A stretch of DNA of 64,000 nucleotides, from assembly GCA_009760855.2 (NCBI GenBank), contig WPIO01000043.1:2296001-2360000 (forward strand). Reading direction: 5' to 3'. The translations under genes were made by a program, and so were the position numbers. Shown piece after piece: positions 47,975-59,109 of this stretch. This stretch comes from Cristatella mucedo (Eukaryota > Bryozoa > Phylactolaemata > Cristatellidae). The notes under the pieces were generated by a model. The model ran no database searches, had not been told where the DNA came from, and was given only the letters and a program-made list of their open reading frames with translations. Numbering within the stretch: position 1 is the first letter of the stretch; every line of letters starts with the position of its first letter.

Positions 47975-48080
47975 GAAGTCAAAATTGGCTTAGCCAGCTC
48001 ATCTCCCGTGGCATGGACACGTAAACTGTAAGAAATCATAAAAAATGATCTGGTACTGGATGTACACGTTAGCTTAACAG
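47975..48080 (+). mobile_element. LINE A fragment, post-YADD region
   Basis: AAAATTGGCTTAGCCAGCTCAT and GATCTGGTACTGGATG...AGCTTAACAGTCGA correspond to the LINE A segment before the thumb region. The continuation may be the fragment at 48720. Confidence 0.6.
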
Positions 48081-48084
48081 TCGA

Positions 48085-48590
48085 TAATTATATTAATAAT
48101 AGCAATGCACTTTATAAAGCACCCTCAGATAACTCAATCTTTTTCTGGGCGCTTTAGATTTGCTGCGAAGGGAAGTGCAATTGCTTGGTGAGTAATATCA
48201 AGCTTGATAAATAACGTGAGTAACACGGTTAGGGTGACATGGACAGGGTCAGCATGCAAGTGTAGTTAGTGGCAGCATGCACAGTGTCAGCAGTCATAAC
48301 CACATGAAGGACGAATCACAGGGACCCACTAAACGCTGTTCTAAACAGATGTGTTTTTTAAGTTCTCTTTAAATGTGGTCAAGTCAGTGGATGTTCTGAT
48401 GCAAGTCGGGAATGAGTTTAAAGCTGTTGGAGCATACGTACTAAATGGACGATCTCCAAAGGATTTGAGGTTTTCTACGAGGTACTGGTAAACTTTTGGA
48501 TTCCGAAAAGTCGGTGGTACGAGGCTTAGCCTGTTGGGGGATTATATTTGAGAGATAGGCTGGAGCCAAAGAAGTCAGGTCTACCTTTCT
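48085..48590 (-). mobile_element. LINE A 3' end, reverse strand
   Basis: Tail, hairpin (AAAGCACCCTCAGATAACTC), 3' UTR and end of the RT ORF, up to GGCTGGAGCCAAAGAAG, in reverse orientation. It probably inserted into the + strand copy on either side. Confidence 0.8.
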
Positions 48591-48714
48591 TTTTTGAGAG
48601 GCATGATATTGCAAACATTTCTCCTTGCCATGACCAAGATACTGCGTCTGAATTGATCTCGGCATTTTTAATATACCAACTTTAACTCACAATTTTTCTA
48701 TTTATTATGCAGCT

Positions 48715-49320
48715 AGATGCAATCAATTGCTTGTAGTTAGTACTGAACTCTGCAGCTAGGCGTGTCTTCCATGAGGGTCGAGGTAGCCAGATCATACAAC
48801 TTCTCGTCGACTTGCACTTGCTCAGGACCATGCAGAGTGTCGATTTCAAGGTTCTATAACTGAATCTTAGGTCCCTTAATTCTCTAGTTACAAAGTGAAT
48901 GTCAAAACTGTTCCTGCTAGCCGATCAAACTGTACACCACCCTTTGACCTATTGCTTTTGGTACTCCCATGGACCAGGGTGTGGCAAAGGTCATGAGCTC
49001 GAGCCCCGTGGCATATCTGATGAGCCTGAATAGAAACTAAGTTCTATTCTGGAGCTATAAAACATATTATATTTTCGTTTAATAGCCATACATAATTGAA
49101 CTTTCTTACGACTGGCGTCGCGACATTCCGTGACATGACATTTAATAAAGCTTAAAACGCACCTGTTTATGACAGCATGTAATGTGTTTGTGGTATTCGT
49201 CGTTCGTGCTATTGTGTGTGCTTGCAACGTACCTACTGCAACGACATATATCTATATTCAGACAATGTACATATACTTTTAACAACGTTATGCTTGATAA
49301 TATTGCAATTGTTACCAGCA
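48715..49320 (+). mobile_element. LINE A fragment, thumb region to 3' UTR, with SINE-1 inside
   Basis: Words such as CTCTGCAGCTAGGCGTGTCT and GTCGATTTCAAGGTTCTATAAC, then after a SINE-1 at 48935-49068, GACATGACATTTAATAAAGC and AAACGCACCTGTTTATGACAGC. Degenerate. Confidence 0.65.
48935..49068 (+). mobile_element. SINE-1: tRNA-like head plus LINE A tail
   Basis: GGTCATGAGCTCGAGCCCCG (box B region) then GGCATATCTGATGAGCCTGAATAG, AACTAAGTTCTATTCTGGAG and CTATAAAACATATTA line up with the minus-strand SINE at 20526-20669. It is an independent third copy of the fusion. Confidence 0.65.
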
Positions 49321-49554
49321 TTAATTTTGTCATGCCATTTTTACAGTGTCAGTAATACGACCTGAAAGAAATCTCTAGTCAAGAGCTTAATGTAGTTGTA
49401 ATTCCTAAATGACTACCTTCAAGGTGGTAAAATCTGACAAAATTCAGCCAGGCGTCTTTAAAATACATATATTCTAATCACCCTCTAGACCTTTTTACCA
49501 CTTCTAGATTTCTGAAAGAGTACATCAGCGGCCTATAGGCATAGCTCACTAAGT

Positions 49555-49650
49555 AATTCGTTCTGAGACTCGGGTTCTTCCCTGCTCCACCCTTAGCGGC
49601 AGCTTGTTAAACTACTGAGCCACACTATCACTATCGTCACAGTTTCTACA
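49555..49650 (-). mobile_element. tRNA-like SINE remnant, third type
   Basis: The minus strand reads GTGTGGCTCAGTAGTTTAAC (box A-like), then AGCTGCCGC and GAACCCGAGTCTC (box B-like) about 40 bases on. It resembles a tRNA-derived head but does not fold as a functional tRNA by eye. It adjoins a LINE A fragment. Confidence 0.4.
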
Positions 49651-50205
49651 TCTCACCGATTCTCCCTGACCGGTAGTGGCTTTCAGTCAAGCAAGGCATC
49701 AACTTCAAGGTCTCGTAATTCACTTTGAGGTCCCTTTATTTCTTGGCTCTAGCCTACCTGTCACATCCACTTAAAACACTCGGCCTAAAATGGCACCCAC
49801 CTCTTTGCGGAATCTACTTGTTTACCTAGACCTTCTTCAAACCTCAAGTACTTTGGAGAACCTGCCTGAAATTCACATGTTCACACTGCATGAAACTCAC
49901 TTTCGACTGCTGTCACGACATATTTTTATTTCAACCTATTTAAAATGAAACTACAAATGCTTGCATTAATCATAGCTTTTAGTTGGTTAGTGCGACATGA
50001 CCTTTATGTTTCAATGAATGTTGACACCGTCCTTGCGAACCATACTTGCGTGCTGGCCCGGTGCATGTCACCCCAAAACCATGATATTCTTGTTTCATTT
50101 TTACTGAGCATAGTACTAGTAATCCTTTGATTGTGCTTTCTTTGCAAAAAATGTAAAGTTCCTAGAAATAGATTATTTTTTCTGAGCGTTTAATGTTAAT
50201 TCTTA
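49651..50205 (+). mobile_element. LINE A fragment, thumb region to 3' end, degenerate
   Basis: CAGTCAAGCAAGGCATCAACTT, TTCTTGGCTCTAGCCTACC, GTGCTGGCCCGGTGCATGTC and a decayed hairpin (AAAGTTCCTAGAAATAG...GAGCGTTTAATG) show the expected order. Confidence 0.7.
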
Positions 50206-50627
50206 TAAGTTTGTTGAGTCTATTTTTTAGCCATGGCTGTGAGCTACAGGCAGATGGCATTAGTCTAGCTCATGAGTAGTGGCTAAGCTATTAAATCATC
50301 CTATGCAAACTCACTGTGCTTATATTACTTAGACCAAACTGTTATCCTTGTGCTTTTATATGTTATCTGCATTTAATTTTTACCGTGAATGATGAGAAAT
50401 CTAGAACAGAGGTTACTGACTTTTACAACAGCCATCTCATTGTTTTGCCAAACGTGTAAGAACCTCCACTCTTGCGAAAATTAAATCATTGCCGCATCAA
50501 AAATAAATCTGTATAATTTCCATATATAGTTACGCCCGATTGCCGCCGGCATATCACGAAAATAATTAAATATAGCAAATAATCCTTTGACTGATATTAG
50601 TAAAGCATTAATTGTTTACTTTTTTAG
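50206..50627. other. Intron DNA, nothing recognised
   Basis: Leads to the TM7 exon. Only the T-rich acceptor is notable. Confidence 0.35.
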
Positions 50628-50761
50628 GAAGCCCATCTAAGGAAAGATCTCACCGTACCTTGCTGAAGACTTTGGATGTCTTGTTATCTTGGTTAGTCGT
50701 ATTCGACTATAACGTTCAGGCAGGTTTTCTGGATCCAACATTGTTGAAACGAATTACATCG
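50628..50761 (+). CDS. Transporter exon: central loop and TM7 (GFLDPTL)
   Basis: The acceptor is ACTTTTTTAG. Two bases complete the codon left by 47774. It encodes a polar loop (GSPSKERSHRTLLKTLDV), then TM7 ending in AGFLDPTLLKRITS. GFLDPTL is strongly conserved in the family. There is no phase-compatible GT donor after that motif. A GCAAGC donor at 50762-50767 gives phase 0 and makes the next exon align in length with the family, so a GC-AG intron is inferred. The frame would otherwise run on to a TGA at 50787-50789. Confidence 0.8.
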
Positions 50762-51004
50762 GCAAGCTCAGGGCAGTATTTTTTATGAATTCGCTATTTT
50801 CCGGACCTTCAAGCTTCATTTAAACCTTTTATGTATCTTATTTAATAACTTCTGAGAGCTGCGAATTATATCACCATCCATCGTTTTTGAGAGAAACATG
50901 ATTTCGTCTAGGCATAAGGACTTCCAATTTTGCTGGAAATTATGCTTTAAATATTGTAGAACGTGTTTCACAACGAACTATTTTCCTTAAGTGGTTAGCA
51001 GGAC

Positions 51005-51410
51005 AAAATTCAGCCAGTTCGAGCCCTCAGATCTTGTGTGAACAATAAAATAGCTGTCCCATTCCTCCGCTTAAAGACGGTTGGCGACAGAAGCTTTAGC
51101 TCGGCAAGTCCTCGGCTGTGGAACTCGCTTCCACAATTCTTACGCAACGACAACTACTCTCCTACTGCCGACTATGGCACATCCTTTTCAGCCGTCCTGA
51201 ACTGCTACTTCTATGCTACTCACTACCTCAACTGCTCTCCTAACTCTGCTATGCTTCCCACTTTCTATTTGTTGCGTGAGACGAAGTCTGTTGGCTACCG
51301 AATGCTTACCGAAAGCCGCTTAGGCTGTGAGTGTGCTATACAAAACTCTCCTGCGTAACACCCACATGGTCTTTATGACTTTGTGGAGTTACAGACGGAG
51401 ATACATACAG
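51005..51410 (+). mobile_element. LINE B 3' end
   Basis: Well-preserved C-terminus (NKIAVPFLRLKTVGDRSFSS, RLWNSLPQFLRN) and 3' UTR, ending GACGGAGATACATACA with almost no tail repeats. 5'-truncated in the thumb region. Confidence 0.85.
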
Positions 51411-51724
51411 ATTAAAAAACGGCGGATTCAAACTATTTTTTATTTATTGATATTATAGCCTTAGCAAACGTTTTTGCAATCCTTACTAAAAGCCGAATAC
51501 ATTTTCTAGTTATGGAAACCAAATTCAAAAATATGCCAGATAAAATTACGACCGACCTAAAAATTAATATTAGTGTCTAGGACCGTGTATTTTCAGTTGT
51601 AGCAGCGAAAAAAATTAAATATTACACAATATAACAGCCACATTTGCATAAAATAAAAATTGTCTTAACAGATTACAGTTGGCGATACTAGAACACCTTG
51701 TGCCTTGCAGTAACCTATGACCCC
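51411..51724. other. Intron DNA, nothing recognised
   Basis: AT-rich spacer without recognised features. Confidence 0.3.
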
Positions 51725-51995
51725 TAATACTCGGAGTGAGGGCTTTACCCAGTCCTCACCTGTGCAGTTCGTTACCTATAGACTTAGGTAGTTCAGATGG
51801 CAATTGTACTCACGGATTCAGTTTCTAACCACTTCTGTAACTCTACAAATCAACAAAGAGTGTGAGTGTAACCCAGGAGACTTTTGTAAAGGACGCTTAA
51901 CTGCTTAATAGGCTATGGGTACTCATTACCAAGCCAATGGATTATATGTCTCTCAAAAAAGAGAAAGCGAGAAGCATAGCTGAGTCAAAGCCAGC
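51725..51995 (-). mobile_element. LINE B 3' end, reverse strand, degenerate
   Basis: Reverse-complement match to LINE B: GTGTAACCCAGGAGACTTTTG (end of ORF), GGGTACTCATTACCAAGCC, AGAGAAAGCGAGAAGCATAGC. Many substitutions. Confidence 0.6.
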
Positions 51996-52989
51996 TGTTA
52001 AGGTAGATAGAAGCATGTACGTAGCATGTAGGGCGGCTGGAAAGGGTGTCCAATAGTCAAAATAAGGATCGTAATATTCGTTGTGTAAGAATTGAGGTAT
52101 TTAGTTTCACAGTCTAGAACGTGCTGAGCAATAGCATCTATTGCTAAAGGTCTGAAAGTGGAAACGTTTTACAGTTAACTTTTTGTCCATATAGGTGCCG
52201 AGGGTCCCGACCATTGGGGTGGTTGAACTCGAGAACTTCGCTCTATACATGCTCTTCAAACAGCAGCCACACAGGCTCTCTCAGCTAAGGAGTTGTCTCA
52301 GCTTGAATGTGGCAAAGAAGAAATGCAACTGAAATTACGGGAAATCAGACTGGTGCATTTTCCAAATGACATTCAATTGAGATTGGCAGAATAGAAAAAC
52401 TTGTCATCATATCTGAGGTTTTAATCATACCAAATCTCAATGCACGGCATCTGCTTAATGTAAGAGACCAAATACTCTGCAACTTGATCCCTCCTTAATA
52501 TGTCACTTGTTCAACTTTTACTGGCCAACCAATCTCAACTGCTTCCCAAAAAATGCTGGTACTCAACTACCTACTTTTCTGACATTTGTGGCTTATTTTT
52601 ACCTTTAAGATAAAACCACAGTAGTCAGCATTTAGTGCGCCAAATCCAAAATGCATCAAATCCTTAGATTACTGAAGTGAGAGGGTCTTCTGACTTAAAG
52701 ACGATTAAAATAACCTAAGAGCACACATCGCTTCGTAATACTTGTCTGGTTCTTGTGAATTGCCTCTTTGCCAATGGGTGCTGTTCCTATTACTAAAACT
52801 ACGGAAACGTTCAGCTGCTTACATTATAAATCATAATGAAAGAGCCTAATGTGATGCGATCTGTAGTTATACTGTAATAGCTGAGACGGAAGTCACCGAA
52901 TCCCATTTAAAAAAGGCGAACACATCAGCGATAGTAGCAGGCACATCTAATTAGAAAAAGCTGTAAAACTAACCAGTATTCTCCTCACA
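51996..52989. other. Intron DNA, nothing recognised
   Basis: No supported feature. Frames are closed on both strands. Confidence 0.3.
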
Positions 52990-53269
52990 CTTACAATTAG
53001 GCATTTGATACAGTGCTGTCAGATAAATCAATCTCTTTCTAGACATTTTTTATTTACTACAAACACATGTGCATGTCATAATTTTGCACAACAATTAACC
53101 AGGCATGTCGTATAAAGAGCTCCATCTAATGCTCCAACTGAGCTAGCGGCAGTTATTGTTTAATATTTCTTACGCAAAATAGCTATTTCCAATCTGGAAA
53201 TACAGTGATCAGATTAGACTGCATTGCTGAATGTAATGGCTCTGGATGATGGTGTTTGGAATAAACGCT
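52990..53269 (-). mobile_element. LINE A 3' remnant and unassigned DNA
   Basis: 52990-53095 retains the LINE A terminal hairpin in reverse (TGTCAGATAAATCAATCTCTTTC). 53120-53157 has a TAGCTCAGTTGGAGC box-A-like word on the minus strand without a box B. Confidence 0.45.
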
Positions 53270-54700
53270 GCACAAAAGGTTTACCCAGGTTTACCCATAA
53301 TTAGCTAGTTGAGTTTATCATCATACAATGTAATAAAATATGCTACCATCCAAATGCCGATGTCTTAATTGCATGCTGTAAGGGATTTGAGAGAATTAGA
53401 GGTGCTAGAAGGCTGGGAGTACTCAAAGCATAAGTACACCGGATGCCATCTGCATAAAAGTGATGGGTATATTGTGCTTGGCAATCATATTGGCAAGAGG
53501 AATGGTAATAACAGTAATAAAGCAATTGATAAAGCACCTTCAGAGAACTCAATCTCTTTTTAGGCGCTCTACATTTGTTGCAAAGGGAATCGCCATTGAA
53601 TGAGGAGTATTATCATACTTCATAAACCACAGGAATAACATGGTTAGGTGTGACATGCACAGGGTCAGCATACAAGAGTGGCTAGTGGCCGCATGCACAG
53701 AGTCAGCACGCGTGAGCACATGAAGGACGAATCACAGCACCTACTAAATGCCGTTATAAATAGGTGTGTTTTTAAGTTCTTTTTAAACGTGGTCAAGTCA
53801 GTGGAATGTTCTGAAGCAAGTAAGTAATAAGTTTCAGGCTTTAAGAGCATACGAACTTAATGCACGGTCTCCAAAGGACTCGATGTTTGTGCGAGGTTTG
53901 TACGGGAAGAGTACAAACCATGAAAAGAATCAGACCTAGTACTGATCCCTTAGGCACCCGTATTTCAGAGGTTCCTCCAATGATCGTTGTCCATTCACAT
54001 CAATACTCTCTTGTCTCCCACTGAGATAAGACCTGAACCATTGCATAGCAGTGCCAGTGAACCCCAGGCGAGATGAGAAACTTTCAAAAAGAGGCACTCA
54101 AGAAGAACTTAGTGATCGAAAGTATCAAAAGGTGCCGACAGATTGAGAAAAACAAGCAGAGATACTCTTCCAATATCTGCATTTATAAGTAGGTCATCGT
54201 AAACACTAAACAAGGCTGATTTTGTGGAGTGATTAGCTCTATTGTGAAACTGGAACTTATCACTAAGGTTTGAAGTTTCAATATATGAGTTCAGCTGGTT
54301 TGTCACGACTCGTTCCAGTGTCTTCAATATGAATGGTGGGAAGGAGACTGGGCTACCGTTATTCAAGTTATCTATGTGTAGTGTTGCTTTTTGTGAGAAG
54401 TGGCTATACTACAGCGTTTTCAAAAAATGCTGTGACATGGCCTGTGCCTAATTCCTTAATAATGACGCAGGAAAACTGTCCAACAGACTTTTCTATTTGA
54501 TTTGGATATAATCTTCAAGAAGATATCAACAGCGACCTGCCTAAATTTAGACATTGAGGTGCTGCCACGAATTGATGGCCAGCATTCTAGGAGGGATGCT
54601 GCCATCGCTGGAGTTGATTCCCTGGTCTTGTCTACCTTCCGAACAAAGTGTTGATGGCAGCGATTAACCCGTCGCAGGGATCATCAGTTAAGGAGCTAAT
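53270..54700 (-). mobile_element. LINE A, reverse strand, RT region, with nested LINE A
   Basis: On the minus strand the RT reads from the N-terminal region (SNLSDKFQFHNRANHSTKSA, VSLLVFLNLSAPFDTFDH, near 54120-54330) through the YADD area (53450) to about 53270. A second LINE A 3' end interrupts it at about 53494-53904. The outer copy's flanks share GG-AAGAG, a possible 8-bp target duplication. The 5' end at about 54700 abuts the opposite-strand copy at 54725. Confidence 0.78.
53494..53904 (-). mobile_element. LINE A 3' end nested in LINE A
   Basis: Tail (AATAACAGTAATAAAGCAATTG), hairpin, 3' UTR and the end of the RT ORF in reverse orientation. RT sequence of the outer copy continues on either side. 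Confidence 0.78.
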
Positions 54701-54724
54701 CTGGTAGTGGTTGAGGCGATATTT

Positions 54725-56452
54725 GATCGTTCGTTGCATTGATCTGCTGCTGCCATGCATAACTAACATAATTCATATGTCATTAGCCTCAGGTCATGTC
54801 CGAGCACCTTTCAAAAAAGCTGTAGTCAGGCCACTTCTCAAGAAAGCTACACTCGACCAAGAGAACTTGAGCAACTACCGCCCAGTTTCCCTTCTACCGT
54901 TCCTATCAAAGACACTCGAACTGGTCGTGGCGGACCAGCTGAACTCGTATATCCAAACCTCACACCTTGCTAGAAAGTTCAAGTCTGGCTTTAGAGCTAA
55001 TCACTGCGGAGGGTCAGCATTGCTTAGGGTATACAACGACCTACTTAGGAATGCAGACATGGGTAGAGTGTCTCTTCTTGTTTTGCTTGATCTTTCAGCA
55101 GCTTTTGATACCATCGATCACAAAGTTCTTCTGGAGCACCTCTCATCTCGCCTGGGCATCACTGGCACTGTTCTGCAGTGGTTCAGGTCCTATCTCAGTG
55201 GGAGACTCCAGAGTATTGACGTGAATGGACACCAATCATCTGAAGTACCTCTGGAATATGGAGTACCCCAGGGCTCAGTGCTAGGTCCGGTTCTTTTCAC
55301 GGTTTTTACTCTGCCTCTTGCTGATGTGATTGCCAAGCACAATCTAGGCTTTCACTTCTATGCGGATGACACTCAGTTGTACCTTTGCTTTGATCGCTCC
55401 CAGCCTTCGAGCACCTCAAAGTCTCTAAACTCACTAGCTGCATGCATTGATGACATCCACACATGGATGGCAGCAAATTTTCCAAAAACTTAACGATGAT
55501 AAAACTAACTTACTAGTTATGGGCAAACCCAGTGTGATCCAGAGATTGGAAAGGCTGACTCTCAAAATTGGCTCTGCGAGCATATCTCCCCAGTTGAATC
55601 AGCTCGAAATCTAGGTGTCATATTCCAAAGCGACCTCTCGTTAGACGACCATATCAGCTCCACAGTCAAATCCGCCTATTTTCAGCTTCATAGCATTGCT
55701 AAAATTTGGGCTTGTTTAGATTAAGATACCACATCTAAGTTGGTCCACGCCTTCGTGACATCCCGTCTCGACTTCTGAAACTCACTGGTGACTTGCCTAC
55801 CAGCATGTGCGATCAGGCGATTGCAGCTGGTGCAAAACTCTGCAGCTAGGCTTGTCTGTCGTGAGCGTGGCAGTTGCCACATTACTCCACTTCTCGCCGA
55901 CCCGCACTGGCTACCAGTCAAGCAACGGATTGACTTCAACGTTTTGTCGCTCACTTTTAGGTCATTTCATTCTATGGCTCCAGCCTATCTGTCAGATATA
56001 CTACACCATCAGGCCAAGGATCGTACCACCCTCTTTTCGGAATCCAACAGTCTACAAATACCTCATACAAACCTTAAATCCTTCGGAGACGGTGCATTTA
56101 CTTCATATGCTCCAAAAGCCTGGAACTCCCTCCCGACCTGCGTCAGAACATCCACTGACCTGACCACATTTAAAAGGAACGTAAAAACACACCAATTTAG
56201 GACAGCATTTAGTCGGTCTCTGTGATTCGTCCTTGATGTGCTCATGGGTGCTGACACTGTGCATGCTGCCACTAACCAGATTTGCATGCTGACCCTGTGC
56301 ATGTCACCCCTAACCATATTATTCATTTTGTTTGTTTTTCAAGCATGATTTTACTTACCATTCAATTGCATTTCACTTTACAGCAAATGTAAAGCGCCTA
56401 GATAGGGATTAAGTTCTCTGAGGGAGCTTATCAAGTTAGTTATTATTATTAT
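54725..56452 (+). mobile_element. LINE A, best-preserved copy (RT complete, to 3' tail)
   Basis: The RT begins with KAVVRPLLKKATLDQENLSN and YRPVSLLPFLSKTLELVVAD, then VSLLVLLDLSAAFDTIDHKV, GVPQGSVLGPVLFTVFTLPL and the catalytic YADD at 55359-55370 (FYADDTQLYLCF). A frameshift near 55487 (run of A) and stops in the thumb region break the ORF, which resumes at 55788. The 3' UTR, hairpin (AAAGCGCCTAGATAGGG...GGGAGCTTATCAAG) and (ATT)n end at 56452. The N-terminal endonuclease is absent. It serves as the reference for the family. Confidence 0.88.
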
Positions 56453-56539
56453 TATTTTATCGTTAGCAGCAATATGTTTGGATTGATTTTCTTGATTGAA
56501 CACTGTTTTCATAGAAGCTAGGTTGGCGTTTGATAGAAT

Positions 56540-56810
56540 TGATAGGTACGACCTTCCTATGTCCTTGTGTGCCTGTCGATGAGCACCCAGTCATGGTCTT
56601 CTGCATGTATTTTCAAGTTTGTGCTTCGTAGAGTAGCTAGTTTAATGTCCATCGTAAGGTTATGCTGGCAAGGGCACCTATTGTGCGTATTCAGAGGTGA
56701 AAACTCGTCGCCCGTGTCAGCTAATGTCTTGTTGTAGCTGTCTACCAATGATGACAGATCAGAGGGGGGCTGAGCAAAATGGATGAGGCAGATATTTTTG
56801 TGCGGATAGC
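56540..56810 (-). mobile_element. LINE fragment, endonuclease-RT linker
   Basis: The minus strand encodes VDSYNKTLADTGDEFSPLNT, then later HAEDHDWVLIDRHT. This is the usual LINE linker pattern (YN-x-x-L-x-x-x-x-D-x-x-x-PL-x-T, before the RT). Probably the 5' region of LINE A, which is not otherwise present. Confidence 0.6.
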
Positions 56811-57109
56811 ACCGACGTCAAGTGTCTTGAGGTTTCGCTTACATAGATGATTTTAGGGGAGGAGGAGGAGGAGGAGGCTGGCAGACACTGCATACTGAAT
56901 GAAAACCGAATGCGTTCAGAAAATCAGGATTTGGTAATAACTGGTCAAAGGAAACTTCTCTCTGTAAAAATTAATCTAGTTAAAAAAATTAATGAGCAGC
57001 TTTTTTAATGTTAATACAATTAAATTTGGTAGATCAATTTAAGAAATTACACTCACGTGCATTTTCCATTGACCTTAACGAAAAACATTCTTATTTTAGC
57101 TGCAAATAG
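56811..57109. other. Unassigned DNA with (GGA)n
   Basis: A short AGG triplet run at 56859-56877. Otherwise nothing recognised. Confidence 0.4.
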
Positions 57110-57740
57110 GAGGAACCGAGGAACATACCAAGTTTAAGGGTAGAATGTGTGATGCCAACGAACAAATATGGTTAGCAATATAGAATACGTGGTGTCAACG
57201 AGAAAATGCGGTTAACAGGAGCATGCACATTGGTTAAGGCGTATGAATAGGAACGGACAATTCGATAGGTCGAGCCACTAAGGTAAAAGCCATGCATGGT
57301 TTTGCTACTTTATATAGTAGCCGTGGTAAGTAAGAGTGGCGTATTCAATCATTTGTGAATTTAGGAGGTTGGGAATATCTTAACTAACCACAATGTATAG
57401 AGTAATTTTTGTTTTTCCCAAGAATAGATAATGACATTTAGTAACATCAGACTGTCGTTGGGCTACCTATCCAAGTGCTTAAGTACTTCACAGCTGGGAT
57501 AGAAACTGATAAAATAGTGAGCAGCGGAAAAAAGAAGCCAATAGACTGCTTAAGCGTAAGCAAGAACTGGTCAGCAAGAAGTGGTACGGTGCCACTACTC
57601 AAATTCTCACAACAGACAAGCACATGTGCTGAGTTTGGCTCTAAATGTCAGTGAAGTGTATGGCACAGGCCAGTTAAGCAGCTAGCAGTGAATGAATCCA
57701 TTCGCTAATGATTATTATAAGATTGATTAAGTATGCATCA
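57110..57740 (-). mobile_element. LINE A, reverse strand, very degenerate
   Basis: Residual 3' UTR words (AACAGGAGCATGCACATTGG, ATGGTTAGCAATA) and RT C-terminal words (GGTCAGCAAGAAGTGGTACG, CACAACAGACAAGCAC) appear in the expected reverse order. Confidence 0.55.
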
Positions 57741-58294
57741 GCAAAATTTAACATAGTATCGGTGTCTAAGTCAGTCAAAATCGATATAATGGTGTACCAA
57801 CACGGAAAAATATTGCAAAATCTCGTTGCTACAGTGATTGTTTTAGAAGGAACATGCTAAGTTGAAGCTAGCGAATGCAATGACTAGTTTACCAATAAAA
57901 ATAACCTGAGCGAACAACGAAGTTCAGGAATAAGCCCTGCAGCTCATTAGCAGCTTTTAGTGTACGAGTCTCATACATTGTATAAGCATTGCCTGTATAC
58001 GCTCAGATGCACAGTCCCTGCTAACGCCCACCATCCAGCAGACATGGAAACACATACTGAATGACTTTAACGGATTAAATCGGATGATAATGAACTGTAT
58101 GAGGAGATAAAGTAAAGTTGGAGCACGCTCCCACAACATTTATATGGGCGACTCCATAGTTGGTATTCCAATCGGCCTTTGATAAACCACCACGAGAAGC
58201 GTTGAATTCAGCATACTTTACTTCTAAGCTTCTCACGTTGCAAAGAGTTGTACATATATTTCTATGTGACAAACTTACCTGTTCATTTTTTTAG
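57741..58294. other. Intron DNA, nothing recognised
   Basis: Leads to the TM8 exon. Apart from the T-rich acceptor, no feature. Confidence 0.35.
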
Positions 58295-58396
58295 ATTGAG
58301 CCAAGGTTTGGTCCGGCAGCTGTTGGAGCTATCTTCCTTGCTGCAGCTGGATCGTACTGCCTTTTAACGCCCGTTGGGGGATATATTTGTGGCAAG
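58295..58396 (+). CDS. Transporter exon: TM8
   Basis: This 34-codon exon, phase 0 at both ends, lies between CATTTTTTTAG and GTAATA. It encodes IEPRFGPAAVGAIFLAAAGS, then YCLLTPVGGYICGK. The pattern (short loop, G-x-I-F-L helix, Y-x-x-x-x-P-x-x-G-x-x-x-x-K) matches TM8 and the start of the TM8-9 loop in SLC18B1. The next exon, expected to begin with a basic loop and TM9, was not found in the remaining 5.6 kb. Confidence 0.82.
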
Positions 58397-58601
58397 GTAA
58401 TATTGAATGTTGCTACGGTTAAATTGTTTGGCTATGTTACATTCCAAGTGATCCTTTGTTTCATTATTCTCATATTTATCCTATATTGCAACCTTTGTAG
58501 AAAAATAAAGTTAGCTGTCTTTCAGTGTTTTAGTTAGAAAATGATTAATTCTGATGTCCCCATTTAGCTCGAGATTCTAAATTGGTTTCCTTTTTGCAGC
58601 A

Positions 58602-59060
58602 ATAATAATAAAAATTCACTAGATAGCGTGACTAAAAAATCAATGTTTTTTATGCGCTTTACCTTTGCTGTATAGGAAACATGACCGAAGGTTACACGTA
58701 GCATGCTTGATTAACGACAATAATAATATGGTTAGTAGCGACATGCACTGTGTCAGCACTCAATTGTGATTAGTCAGAGCAAGCTCAATGACAGCACGCG
58801 TAAGCACATACAGGACAAATCAAAGAGACCCTTTAAATGCTGTCACACATTGGTGAGTTTGTAGTCTCTTTTTTTAATGTGGTAAAGTCAGGTATGTCGT
58901 GAAGGAAGTCTGCATGGAGTCCCAGTTCTCCTCCTTTGGGAGCATGCCCACTAAAAGCACGGTCTCCAACGGATTTCGTGTTAATGCATTGTATAGATAA
59001 ACATATAGACTTCAGAACGCAGTGGTACAATACTTAGCCTGGTGGAGGAGTAGGTATATG
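58602..59060 (-). mobile_element. LINE A 3' end, reverse strand
   Basis: AATAATAATAAAAATTCACTAG tail, decayed hairpin, 3' UTR (GTGACATGCACTGTGTCAGC variants), then end-of-ORF words (GGAGCATGCCCACTAAAAGC). Confidence 0.72.
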
Positions 59061-59109
59061 TAACTAATTCAAAGGGTAGGGGAACAAGCAAGAGTTGAGT
59101 TAAACGAAT

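Larger units (their letters stand above)
34238..58396 (+). other. Host gene 2: SLC18B1-like MFS transporter, central part
   Basis: Five exons (34238-34385, 40773-40841, 47687-47774, 50628-50761, 58295-58396) join in phase and read continuously through TM4 to TM8 of a 12-TM major facilitator. The conserved order RILDA, GPPIGGFLYE, GFLDPTL and a Gly/Pro-rich TM8 end matches the SLC18B1 family (vesicular polyamine transporter in mammals, an H+-coupled antiporter of the VMAT/DHA1 group). The introns are full of LINE fragments and a degenerate satellite. Exons for TM1-3 were not found between 23.1 and 34.2 kb, nor those for TM9-12 after 58.4 kb. Intact splice sites and frames suggest a live gene. 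The exact substrate cannot be inferred. Confidence 0.82.

Noticed and set aside
53120-53157. Minus-strand TAGCTCAGTTGGAGC resembling tRNA box A
   Set aside because: No box B or acceptor stem at the right distance, so at most a SINE scrap.
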